This document shows, in pieces, positions 8,288 through 16,328 of a DNA stretch of 64,000 nucleotides. The position numbers and the translations under genes were made by a program. Each line of letters starts with the position of its first letter. Within the stretch, counting starts at the first letter, position 1. The DNA is taken from positions 186,001 through 250,000 of the forward strand of contig NZ_JAQQXP010000002.1 of NCBI RefSeq assembly GCF_028595265.1. The letters run 5' to 3'. Source of the DNA: Alteromonas gilva (GTDB lineage Bacteria; Pseudomonadota; Gammaproteobacteria; Enterobacterales; Alteromonadaceae). The notes under the pieces are model-generated. The model was not told the DNA's origin, did not search any database, and saw only the letters and a list, made by a program, of their open reading frames with translations.

Positions 8288-10111
8288 ATGCAACGCATTT
8301 TAATGGTAGGTAAACCCAACTGTGGTAAGAGTTTACTGTTCAACCAACTCACTGGTCTTCGCCAAAAGGTCGCTAATTACCCAGGCATCACGGTGGAAGT
8401 TACCCGTGGCCAATGTGATCAATACGAACTGGTTGATTTACCCGGCACGTATTCACTAAACGGCCTGACCAGCGACGAAACCATTGCCGTTGACGAGATA
8501 AAACGTTCAGTGCAGGAGGAGTCTACCTCCATGGTGCTGGTGGTGCTTGATGCCACCCGGCTCGCCCAGAGTCTGGTCATGGGATTGCAGGTGCAGCGTC
8601 TGGCTTTCGAAAACAATAAGCCAGTGATGTTTGCCCTGAACTTTATCGACGAAGTAAAACGCGTGGGTGAAACCATCGACACCGACGGCTTGTCGGCAGC
8701 GTTAGGCAGCCCGGTATTACCTTTGTCGGCGCGCTCGCTGGATGGGCTTCATGAATTTAAGCAAGCCTTACTGAGTATGGCTGGCGAGCCGCAGCAGCCG
8801 GATCTGGCACACTCCACCCCCAACGATAAGGCTGCAGAGCGCAGTCAGCAACTGGCAAAAGACTTCGGTATTCAGCACGACATTGTGCTGAGAAACCAAA
8901 ATACCATTGATAGCTTTATGCTCAATAACTGGACTGGCGGACTGATTTTCATTGCCGTTATGTTTGTGTTATTTCAGAGTATTTTTACCCTGGCCACGCC
9001 GCTTATGGATGGCGTTGAAAGCTTTATTGAAACCCTTGCCGGTGGTGTCAGTGCAGTGACCGCAGAGGGCGTTGTTCACGACTTTCTGCACGATGCTATT
9101 TTTGGTGGCTTCGGTTCGTTTTTGGTGTTTGTACCGCAAATAATGGTACTTACCCTGATCATCGGATTACTAGAAGACTCAGGCTATCTTGCCCGTGCCG
9201 CCTTGATGTGTCACCGGCCGCTGAGCTTTTTTGGCTTGTCGGGGCGCAGTTTTATTCCCTACCTTTCTGGCCATGCCTGCGCTATTCCGGCCATTATGGC
9301 GGCGCGCACCATTGAGTCGCCGCACAAGCGTTTGATCACCATGCTGACGATTCCGCTCATGTCATGTTCGGCGCGCTTGCCGGTTTATGCCTTATTGGTT
9401 GCTGTGCTGGTGCCCGCCGATGGTACCTTTTTAGGTATCTTTAATTTGCAGGGCGCGGCGTTCTTTGGCTTGTATTTTTTCGGTATTTTTATGGCCCTGG
9501 TGGTCAGTCAGATTTTAAACCGGTTTTTACCGCGCGATCTCGAGTCTACCGATATGCCTTTTATACTCGAGCTGCCGACCTATCGTCTGCCTCACTGGAA
9601 ACCGCTGTTTCAGCGCGTTATAAAAAGTGGTGTGCAGTTTATTAAACGCGCCGGGCCAATCATATTTATGGTGTCTGTGGGCATTTGGGTACTGGGTTAC
9701 TTCCCGCTCAACTCAACACTGCAAACTTCCTGGTTAGGCCAGCTAGGTCATATCATAGAGCCTGTTTTTGCGCCCATGGGGCTGGACTGGCGTTATGGAG
9801 TGGCTATTTTAATGTCGTTCCTGGCTCGTGAGGTCTTTGTGGGCGCGCTCGGAACCTTATTTGGTATGGATGGCGCCGATGAAGATGTCGCCGGGCTCGC
9901 TGAGCGCGTACAGGCAGATGGCCTGGCACCAGAGGCAGGTATTGGCCTGATGTTGTTTTACGTGGTGGCCCTGCAGTGCGTGGCAACGGTAGCCATGCTC
10001 AAGGGCGAAAGTGGCAGCGCTAAGCTGTCCTGGGGGCTTTATGTTGCATACGGCGTGCTGGCCTACGTGATAGCCGTAATAGCGAATCAAACCCTGGGTG
10101 GGTTTTTCTGA
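8288..10111 (+). CDS. feoB: Ferrous iron transporter FeoB
   Basis: 607-aa inner-membrane Fe(II) transporter with an N-terminal GTPase domain. G1 is GKPNCGKS at residues 8-15, G2 includes T35, G3 is DLPGTYSL at 50-57, and an NxxD-like G4 (NFID) follows. After the soluble domain come paired Gate/core membrane segments, including LIIGLLEDSGYLARAALM and FIPYLSGHACAIPAIMAAR. I chose ATG 8288 because the G1 loop then begins at the normal distance from the N-terminus; the frame remains open further upstream, overlapping feoA. It is shorter than the enterobacterial protein of about 770 aa, consistent with the compact FeoB class. It is paired with feoA and probably iron regulated. Confidence 0.95.
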   Translation: MQRILMVGKPNCGKSLLFNQLTGLRQKVANYPGITVEVTRGQCDQYELVDLPGTYSLNGLTSDETIAVDEIKRSVQEESTSMVLVVLDATRLAQSLVMGLQVQRLAFENNKPVMFALNFIDEVKRVGETIDTDGLSAALGSPVLPLSARSLDGLHEFKQALLSMAGEPQQPDLAHSTPNDKAAERSQQLAKDFGIQHDIVLRNQNTIDSFMLNNWTGGLIFIAVMFVLFQSIFTLATPLMDGVESFIETLAGGVSAVTAEGVVHDFLHDAIFGGFGSFLVFVPQIMVLTLIIGLLEDSGYLARAALMCHRPLSFFGLSGRSFIPYLSGHACAIPAIMAARTIESPHKRLITMLTIPLMSCSARLPVYALLVAVLVPADGTFLGIFNLQGAAFFGLYFFGIFMALVVSQILNRFLPRDLESTDMPFILELPTYRLPHWKPLFQRVIKSGVQFIKRAGPIIFMVSVGIWVLGYFPLNSTLQTSWLGQLGHIIEPVFAPMGLDWRYGVAILMSFLAREVFVGALGTLFGMDGADEDVAGLAERVQADGLAPEAGIGLMLFYVVALQCVATVAMLKGESGSAKLSWGLYVAYGVLAYVIAVIANQTLGGFF

Positions 10112-10126
10112 CCGTAGCTGACACTG

Positions 10127-10150
10127 AGCCAGCCAGCCTGGCGGCTGGCT
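10127..10150. terminator. Hairpin between convergent feoB and hemY
   Basis: AGCCAGCC pairs with GGCTGGCT in the 50-base gap between the two stop codons. No clear T-run exists on either side, so it is a possible bidirectional termination signal only. Confidence 0.4.
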
Positions 10151-10161
10151 GACTGTACCTG

Positions 10162-11340
10162 TTACGCCTGGGTGTCGTCAGTAAGGCCCTGCTTGTAATA
10201 GGCCATGGCCGACTCATGCTTGTTGGCCTTTTCGTTAAGCTCAGCCAGCAGCAACCAGCCTTCCTGTGTGGGGTGCAGTTTCATTGCCTTTTGCAGCGCT
10301 TTATCGGCCAGAGTTAAATCGCCGGCATGGTAGGCAACATACCCTAATACGCTATACAGCTCGGCGTTTTGTTCATCGGCTTTAATCCACTTCTCCAGCG
10401 CTTGTACCGTAGGAGCTGGATTCGGTAAGCGCAATGATTTAAACAACGGCAATAACTCTGCTACCGGCCCGCGTTTTTGCCAGTTGAGCAATACAGTTTG
10501 TGCTTCCTGGTGCATGCCCTGAGCCAGCAGTTGCTCAGCATAGGCCGCCTGATAGCCAACATCATTGCGTTGCTTACGCGGTAACTCATCCCAAAACAGT
10601 TTAAGTTGAATGGCCCCCTGTTTGCTGGCCACTTCGGCCAACCGCCCTTGCGCTATTTGCTTAGACCAAATGGCGTAATCGCTACCCAGCGCTTTTTTAT
10701 AACCACCAAGTTCTTGCTCCAGCTGTGCCCATTGGCCGCTTTCTGCCAGTGCCTGTACGCGTAGCTTTATTGCCGGCACCGATTTACGTTGTTTTTCGTC
10801 GAGGTTGCTCAGTTCTTTTAATGCTTTGTCCGGCTCATTGCCGGCCAGCGCCATGCGTGCCAGCGTGACCCTCGCAGCCAGCGCTGAATGGGGAAATTCG
10901 GCCGCTTCGTTGAGCTTGCGCTCAGCGGTATCCTGGCGCTCCCGCGCCACGGCTGCCTGCGCAGCTACTAAAAAATTTACCCCATCAAAGTCGCCGCTTT
11001 CTGTTTGCTCCGCGGCTTTGGTTGCGCCATCCCAATCGCCTTCGGCCAAAGCCTGTATGCTGCGATAAAAAGCGCGTTGCTGCTTACGCCGTGAGCGGCT
11101 GCCAAACCAGCTGCCAGAACGTCGGGTGAACTTAACGGTTCGGCCCACCAGTGTGCTGATAATGAACCAGGCGCAGGCTGCGACAAACAGCATGATACCC
11201 AATGCCACCACACTGGTTTCGATAACAAAATTGCCCATCTGAATGAGCACATAGCCTTTGTCACCCACCAGGGAGGGCGCGGCAATCATGGCTATCAGGC
11301 AAACGGCAACCAGTACCAGCAAATAAATCAGTTTTTTCAT
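10162..11340 (-). CDS. hemY: HemY, heme-biosynthesis-associated TPR membrane protein
   Basis: 392 aa, last gene of a hemCDXY operon. Two N-terminal membrane helices (about 4-22 and 40-63) match the HemY_N domain, including the WFIISTLVGRTVKF-type segment. A periplasmic or cytoplasmic TPR-like helical region follows (AERKLNEAAEFPHSALAARV; PDKALKELSNLDEKQRK; LADKALQKAMKLHPTQEGWLL). The ATG overlaps the hemX stop by 4 bases, so translation is coupled. The exact role in heme synthesis is not settled; it is not the Bacillus protoporphyrinogen oxidase of the same name. Confidence 0.9.
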   Translation of the reverse strand: MKKLIYLLVLVAVCLIAMIAAPSLVGDKGYVLIQMGNFVIETSVVALGIMLFVAACAWFIISTLVGRTVKFTRRSGSWFGSRSRRKQQRAFYRSIQALAEGDWDGATKAAEQTESGDFDGVNFLVAAQAAVARERQDTAERKLNEAAEFPHSALAARVTLARMALAGNEPDKALKELSNLDEKQRKSVPAIKLRVQALAESGQWAQLEQELGGYKKALGSDYAIWSKQIAQGRLAEVASKQGAIQLKLFWDELPRKQRNDVGYQAAYAEQLLAQGMHQEAQTVLLNWQKRGPVAELLPLFKSLRLPNPAPTVQALEKWIKADEQNAELYSVLGYVAYHAGDLTLADKALQKAMKLHPTQEGWLLLAELNEKANKHESAMAYYKQGLTDDTQA

Positions 11341-12533
11341 AGCGCGCTAGCTCCTTCACCAAATACGCGCTTCACCCGACTGCCAAGCAATGCCTCAAGG
11401 GCTGCCTGCGAACTTAACTCAGTGGGGACTTCTTTGCTGATGTCGGTATTTTGTAACTGCTCCAGGCCCTTAAGAAAACCTGTCACGGTACTGGCATTCT
11501 GCACGTAGTCATTGATAACTACGGTTCTGGCCCGTTCAATAGCTGCTAAATACAGCGTTTGCTGGCTGGCCAGGGCTGCGCTCTGGGCTTGTTGCAGAGC
11601 CAGTTTAATTTGCTCGCGGGAAAGCCATTGTTGCTGGGCAGTCATTAGTGGTTCAACCGGGGTGTCGCGGTATTCGACGCGGATAAAATCGTCCACAATT
11701 GCGTGCCACACATTGAGCAGGTTTTGTTGCCAGTCACTGGCCGAATCGCTGACTTCCTGGCGGCTTAATTGGTTTTCTTCCTTAGGCGTAATAATAGCCA
11801 GATTATCAACCTGCTTTACCAGCCCGTCTAATGCCAATGCCACCGATACCTGTGATACCGGGTTAACTTGCTGTAGCCGTTGAATATCTTCGGCAATTAA
11901 GGCACGAACCGGCAGCACTGACGGGTCGGCCAGAGATTGGAGCCGCGCGTCAGCGTTCCCGAGCAGCATAATGGCGGTACGAACGTCCTGTTCAAGCCAG
12001 ATCTTACGTCCTGCCATGCGCACCAGATAATCGGCTTCGGCAATTAACCAGTCGGTGGGGCGGCGGCCATCTAATTCCTGAATTTGTGCCAGTGCGCCTT
12101 GCAGTTGGTTGTCGAGCTGTTGCAGAGTTTGTTGCTGCTGTTGTTCGTTACCCGCGAGTTGTTCGGTGGTTGCGGCCTGCTGAGTAACCTGCTGTTCAAA
12201 GGATTGGAGCTGGCGATTGAACTGACTTTCTTTTTGCGCCAGCTGGCTGGTCATGTCGGTGCGCAACGTATCTAGTTTACTCTGGGTTACGCTGTGTTGA
12301 TTAAAATACCAGTAGCCGCCATAGGCACCGACACCCAATAACGCTAAATTACATAGCGTTACCAGCCATAACAAGCCGGTTTTACCGCCACCGCCGGGTT
12401 TGCCGGGCTCTTTAGGTTTTGCGCCATGAGTGGGGGCAGTATCACGCTTGCTGGCACTGCTGTGCGGTTCAGCTTTGGTGTTGCTGGGCAATGATTTGGA
12501 TTGCTCAGATTGTGGTTGTTGCTGGTCGGCCAT
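11337..12533 (-). CDS. hemX: HemX-family protein (uroporphyrinogen operon membrane protein)
   Basis: 398 aa. A low-complexity, hydrophilic N-terminus rich in Q, S, P and K spans about 50 residues, then one membrane helix (LLWLVTLCNLALLGVGAYGG). A long Q-rich coiled coil covers about 80-150, and the HemX domain follows with DWLIAEADYLVRMAGRKIWL and NADARLQSLADPSVLPVRAL. It is often annotated as uroporphyrin-III C-methyltransferase, but the family lacks the SAM-binding methyltransferase fold and an enzymatic role is doubtful. It lies between hemD and hemY with overlaps or near-overlaps. The extreme Q-richness explains the repetitive ctgttgctg-like composition around 12100-12200. Confidence 0.9.
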   Translation of the reverse strand: MADQQQPQSEQSKSLPSNTKAEPHSSASKRDTAPTHGAKPKEPGKPGGGGKTGLLWLVTLCNLALLGVGAYGGYWYFNQHSVTQSKLDTLRTDMTSQLAQKESQFNRQLQSFEQQVTQQAATTEQLAGNEQQQQQTLQQLDNQLQGALAQIQELDGRRPTDWLIAEADYLVRMAGRKIWLEQDVRTAIMLLGNADARLQSLADPSVLPVRALIAEDIQRLQQVNPVSQVSVALALDGLVKQVDNLAIITPKEENQLSRQEVSDSASDWQQNLLNVWHAIVDDFIRVEYRDTPVEPLMTAQQQWLSREQIKLALQQAQSAALASQQTLYLAAIERARTVVINDYVQNASTVTGFLKGLEQLQNTDISKEVPTELSSQAALEALLGSRVKRVFGEGASAL

Positions 12534-12536
12534 TCG

Positions 12537-13250
12537 TTACTCCCAATTCTGCTGTATCCATTCAATGAGCGCTTCATTACTCGCTTTGGGGCAAATGTAA
12601 ACGTGCCTGATGCCTTGCTCGTGAAGCTGTTGCGCTATGCGCTCACTGACCGTTAACCATCGGTATGTTGCTAACGGTTGGGTGTTAAATTCATTTATTA
12701 ATGCTTGGGCCTGCTCGCCACTCGTGGCAATAATGCCGTGTATTTCAGACCAACGGGGTGCCTGACTAAATACTGGTGCATTTAACGGTACACGTTGGTA
12801 GAGATCAATCACACTGAGCCGGGCGCCTCGGTTTTGTAGTTCGTGGTTAATAGCATGGCGTCCGCCTTTACCCTTTAATAACAAAATGCGCTGATCGGCG
12901 CAATCTTTCAGGGATGGCAAAGCTAATACGCCCTCTGAATTTTCTTGTTCTGGTACCACGGTGGACAACCCTGCCTGCGCAAACAGATGAGCTGTACTTT
13001 GCCCCACAGTAATCAACTGACAGCGGGATAGTAATGGCAAACAGTGCGTTAATAATGGCTGGGCGGCGGCGGTACTGGTAACGATTAATGTGCTGTGTGG
13101 ATTCGCCGTCAGCCATTGGGTTAATGTAAGTATAGCATGGTCGATGACCTGAATATCCTGCAGCGCCACAACACTTGCGCAAAGGCCGTGATTAGCAAAC
13201 GCATCTGAGGTTGCTGCTAATTTAGGTAACGGCCGGGTTATCAGATACAT
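12537..13250 (-). CDS. hemD: Uroporphyrinogen-III synthase
   Basis: 237 aa cytosolic enzyme that closes and inverts ring D of hydroxymethylbilane to give uroporphyrinogen III. The start MYLITRPLPKLAATSDAF, the central QRILLLKGKGGR and VIDLYQRVP, and the later HGIIATSGEQAQALI match the weakly conserved HemD fold. It lies two bases after hemC and just before hemX in the standard hemCDXY order. Sequence conservation in this family is low, so gene order is an important part of the evidence. Confidence 0.92.
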   Translation of the reverse strand: MYLITRPLPKLAATSDAFANHGLCASVVALQDIQVIDHAILTLTQWLTANPHSTLIVTSTAAAQPLLTHCLPLLSRCQLITVGQSTAHLFAQAGLSTVVPEQENSEGVLALPSLKDCADQRILLLKGKGGRHAINHELQNRGARLSVIDLYQRVPLNAPVFSQAPRWSEIHGIIATSGEQAQALINEFNTQPLATYRWLTVSERIAQQLHEQGIRHVYICPKASNEALIEWIQQNWE

Positions 13251-13252
13251 AG

Positions 13253-14182
13253 TTACTGGTGTAACGCCTGCAAAATTTCGCCGGCGCCCTGCGCTAACAG
13301 GGATTCGGCTACCTCTGTGCCGATGGCCACAGCGTCGTCGCGTTGACCCTGCACGGTCCCATATAACAAGGTTTTACCGTCGGCGGACCCCACCATGCCG
13401 GTGAGCGAGAGCATGTCACCCTGCAGCGTAGCAAAACTGCCGATGGGGACCTGACAGCCACCGTCGAGGCGTTCGTTCATGGCCCGTTCGGCAATCACCC
13501 GGGTGGCGGTATCGGTGTGGTTAAGGGCTGCCAGTAAGTGTATGAGTTCGGCATCGTCGTTGCGGCATTCAATGCCGACAGCACCCTGTCCAACCGCTGG
13601 CAGCGATTGCGTATGGGGAATTTGCGACGTTATACGTTCACCCATACCTAAGCGGATAAGCCCGGCGCAGGCTAAAATAATCGCATCGTAGTGGTTGGCA
13701 TCAAGCTTTGCCAGCCGGGTATTTACGTTACCGCGCAGATCCTTAATGACCAAATCCGGCCGCATATGCTTTAACTGACACTGACGGCGCAGACTGCTGG
13801 TACCCACTACTGCGCCCTCGGGGAGTTGCTCAATGCTGGCATAACGGTTCGACACAAAGGCATCGAAGGGGTTTTCCCGCGGGCAAATGGCATGCAAACC
13901 AAATTCAGCCGGAAACGCCACCGGTACGTCTTTCATTGAGTGAACGGCAATGTCGGCACGCCCTTCCAGCATGGCAATTTCAAGCTCTTTAATAAACAAG
14001 CCTTTGCCGCCAATTTTTGCCAGTGGCGTGTCTAAAATACGGTCGCCCTGGGTCGACATTGGCACCAGTTCAACCGTCACTTGCGGATGGTGTTTTATGA
14101 GTTGTGCCTGAACATACTCGGCTTGCCACATTGCCAGGGCACTTTTGCGCGTGGCTATTCGGATAGTGCGGGAAGACTTCAC
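13253..14182 (-). CDS. hemC: Hydroxymethylbilane synthase (porphobilinogen deaminase)
   Basis: 309 aa, joins four porphobilinogen units into hydroxymethylbilane. Motifs include RIATRKSALAMWQAEYV at the N-terminus, IGGKGLFIKELE, DIAVHSMKDVP, GTSSLRRQCQL, DLRGNVNTRLAKLD and the cofactor-attachment loop RLDGGCQVPIG with the dipyrromethane-binding Cys. Length is normal. It is the first gene of the minus-strand hem operon, with about 150 non-coding bases between it and the downstream-oriented esterase gene, so its promoter is expected in 14183-14338. Confidence 0.97.
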   Translation of the reverse strand: MKSSRTIRIATRKSALAMWQAEYVQAQLIKHHPQVTVELVPMSTQGDRILDTPLAKIGGKGLFIKELEIAMLEGRADIAVHSMKDVPVAFPAEFGLHAICPRENPFDAFVSNRYASIEQLPEGAVVGTSSLRRQCQLKHMRPDLVIKDLRGNVNTRLAKLDANHYDAIILACAGLIRLGMGERITSQIPHTQSLPAVGQGAVGIECRNDDAELIHLLAALNHTDTATRVIAERAMNERLDGGCQVPIGSFATLQGDMLSLTGMVGSADGKTLLYGTVQGQRDDAVAIGTEVAESLLAQGAGEILQALHQ

Positions 14183-14338
14183 TGCAATATTCGCCTTTAA
14201 TTTGTTTCATCACCATTGAGGCGACATTAAAAGCTAAATTGTAAACGATTTTTTAGCCCGTGTTGATCTTTGTCGGTGCAGCGGCGGCTAAATTTGCCGC
14301 CGCCGGGTGGTTTGTGTGTTAGTTGCCAGCGGCGACGT

Positions 14339-15007
14339 TTAACCCAGTCTTTCCTGTAACCACTGGCTGATGGCTTTGAGCTCGGCCATACAGACGTTGT
14401 GTTGCATAGGATAGGTGTGCCAACTGACGTCATAGTTGTTGGCCTGCAAGGTTTGGTATGCAGCTTGCCCCATGGCGACAGGCACCACATTATCCTGCTC
14501 TCCATGGGCCATAAAAATGGGCGTTTTGGCGTTGGCGGAATCGGCCTGTTCGGCCAGTAAAGACGGCTCAGACATATAGGTAGACAGCCCCATAATACCG
14601 CCCAGAGTCTTATTAAAGCGTGGCCCGAGGTGCAAAGCAATAACGCCGCCCTGGGAGAACCCTGCCAGTAGAATTTTGCTGGCAGGTACGCCATTGGCGA
14701 TTTCGGCCTCGATTAACTGCGTGACCAGCCCGGCCGATTCGTGCACACCCGCTGAGTCGGCGCGTTTATCGAAGTCCATCGACTTTATGTCGTACCACGC
14801 GCGCATGCGCATGCCACCGTTAATGGTCACCGCGCGTTCCGGGGCGTGGGGAAACACAAAGCGTATACCCAGTTCTTCGGGTAATTTTAACTCCGGTACA
14901 ATGGGCGCAAATCCATGGCCAGAATCGCCCAGACCATGCAACCAGATAACCGTTGATTTAATTTCGCCGGGGGGATTAGATTCGATATACGTTAGTGCAC
15001 TGCTCAT
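14339..15007 (-). CDS. Alpha/beta hydrolase, phospholipase/carboxylesterase family
   Basis: 222 aa cytosolic serine esterase of the Abhydrolase_2 family (Pseudomonas carboxylesterase II / acyl-protein thioesterase type). The oxyanion segment VIWLHGLGDSGHGF is near residue 22, the nucleophile elbow GFSQGG near 117, the acid in GEQDNVVPV near 170, and the catalytic His in MQHNVC near 203. Natural substrates are unknown; short acyl esters are typical for the family. It lies upstream of hemC on the same strand but about 150 bases away, so it is probably a separate unit. Confidence 0.88.
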   Translation of the reverse strand: MSSALTYIESNPPGEIKSTVIWLHGLGDSGHGFAPIVPELKLPEELGIRFVFPHAPERAVTINGGMRMRAWYDIKSMDFDKRADSAGVHESAGLVTQLIEAEIANGVPASKILLAGFSQGGVIALHLGPRFNKTLGGIMGLSTYMSEPSLLAEQADSANAKTPIFMAHGEQDNVVPVAMGQAAYQTLQANNYDVSWHTYPMQHNVCMAELKAISQWLQERLG

Positions 15008-15181
15008 TGAACGAAAGTTTCCTTGATGTTATTCAGCACGAATAATAATAAACCTACCACTGTGTTACACCGCCGACAACTACAAGCGGCACGCTTTATG
15101 AATCTTTATGTCGGCACCATCTATGCTAAACTTGCGCAAAATATATAAAAATAATTCAACGCAACACTAAAGAGCCACCGT

Positions 15182-15823
15182 ATGACATCGAAATTAGGAA
15201 ATCTGTTTATTTTGGCTGCCCCTTCTGGTGCGGGTAAGTCGAGCCTTATCAAAGCACTGCTATCCCGCGAGCCTGATGCACAGTCAAACCCCAAACAGGT
15301 TTCGGTATCGCATACTACCCGCGCGCCACGTCCGGGCGAAGTCGACGGTGAACATTATCATTTTGTCAGTCGTGAGGCCTTCGAAGCGTTGATAGAACAA
15401 CAGGCGTTTTTTGAATACGCAGAGGTGTTTGGCAATTATTATGGCACCTCACGTATTACCATTGAGCAAACCCTGCACCGCGGGATAGACGTCTTCTTGG
15501 ATATCGACTGGCAAGGCGCCAGGCAGGTAAAGGCGTTAATGCCGGATACCTGCGGCATTTTTATTTTGCCGCCGTCGAAACCCTGCTTGCAGGAACGCCT
15601 GGAAAAACGCGGCCAGGATGAGCAAAGTGTTATTGCCAAACGGATGGCCGAAGCGGTGTCCGAAATGTCGCACTACAGCGAATTTGATTATGTGTTGGTA
15701 AACGATGAGTTTTCGGCGACCTTGCAGGACCTCAACAGCATTGTTGAGGCACAGCGCCTGCGCACCGCTAAGCAGCAAGCGCGCCACCAGTTGCTGATCG
15801 ACAGTTTATTGTCGGCAGAGTAA
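15182..15823 (+). CDS. gmk: Guanylate kinase
   Basis: 213 aa, phosphorylates GMP to GDP using ATP. The P-loop APSGAGKSSL is at residues ~13-22, followed by VSHTTRAPRPGEVDGEHYHF (GMP-binding), EVFGNYYGTS and DIDWQGARQVK. The length and start (MTSKLGNLFILAAPSG) match the family. It leads the gmk-rpoZ-spoT cluster, so nucleotide precursor supply sits next to (p)ppGpp metabolism. Confidence 0.97.
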   Translation: MTSKLGNLFILAAPSGAGKSSLIKALLSREPDAQSNPKQVSVSHTTRAPRPGEVDGEHYHFVSREAFEALIEQQAFFEYAEVFGNYYGTSRITIEQTLHRGIDVFLDIDWQGARQVKALMPDTCGIFILPPSKPCLQERLEKRGQDEQSVIAKRMAEAVSEMSHYSEFDYVLVNDEFSATLQDLNSIVEAQRLRTAKQQARHQLLIDSLLSAE

Positions 15824-15907
15824 ATTTAGTACTACACAATTGATAGTGGCTTGTTGTATACTACGCGGCCATTTTTTTAAATATTATTGTTCAATTCGGA
15901 GATTTTC

Positions 15908-16180
15908 ATGGCTCGCGTAACAGTCGAAGATGCAGTAGATAAAATTGGTAACCGTTTTGACCTGGTGTTGGTTGCTGCACGTCGTGCCCGCCAAATCGCC
16001 ACTGAAGGCAAAGATCCTATGGTTGATGTGGGCAATGATAAGCCTACCGTTACCGCGCTGCGTGAAATTGAACAAGGCCTGGTAACGCTTGAAACATTAG
16101 AGCAGGACGAATTACGTGATCAGCAAGATGCCGAACATGCAGAGTTTGCATCGGTCGCCAATATCCTGTCTGACCAGTAA
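15908..16180 (+). CDS. rpoZ: RNA polymerase omega subunit
   Basis: 90 aa, binds the beta' subunit and helps RNA polymerase assembly and the ppGpp response. MARVTVEDAVDKIGNRFDLV and AARRARQIA are diagnostic. The ATG at 15908 is preceded by GGAG at about 8 bases; an in-frame TTG at 15887 is less likely. It is followed by a strong terminator before spoT, so spoT may be partly under its own promoter. Confidence 0.97.
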   Translation: MARVTVEDAVDKIGNRFDLVLVAARRARQIATEGKDPMVDVGNDKPTVTALREIEQGLVTLETLEQDELRDQQDAEHAEFASVANILSDQ

Positions 16181-16221
16181 TTGCGAAAACATCGATTAGC
16201 CTGCGTAAGCGCTAATTGACG

Positions 16222-16259
16222 ACGCCAGTGTATCTTTGATCAGAAACACTGGCGTTTTT
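16222..16259 (+). terminator. Terminator after rpoZ
   Basis: ACGCCAGTGT (16222-16231) pairs with ACACTGGCGT (16246-16255) and is followed by TTTTT. Confidence 0.85.
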
Positions 16260-16328
16260 CGTTGGAAACCTGCTCATTTCACCGTATCCTTAAAAAATGC
16301 TTGAAATTATTGGAAATACGCAGCAAAC

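Noticed and set aside
11337..12533. Calling HemX an active uroporphyrinogen methyltransferase
   Set aside because: The protein lacks the SAM-methyltransferase fold; only the operon position and membrane/coiled-coil layout support HemX.
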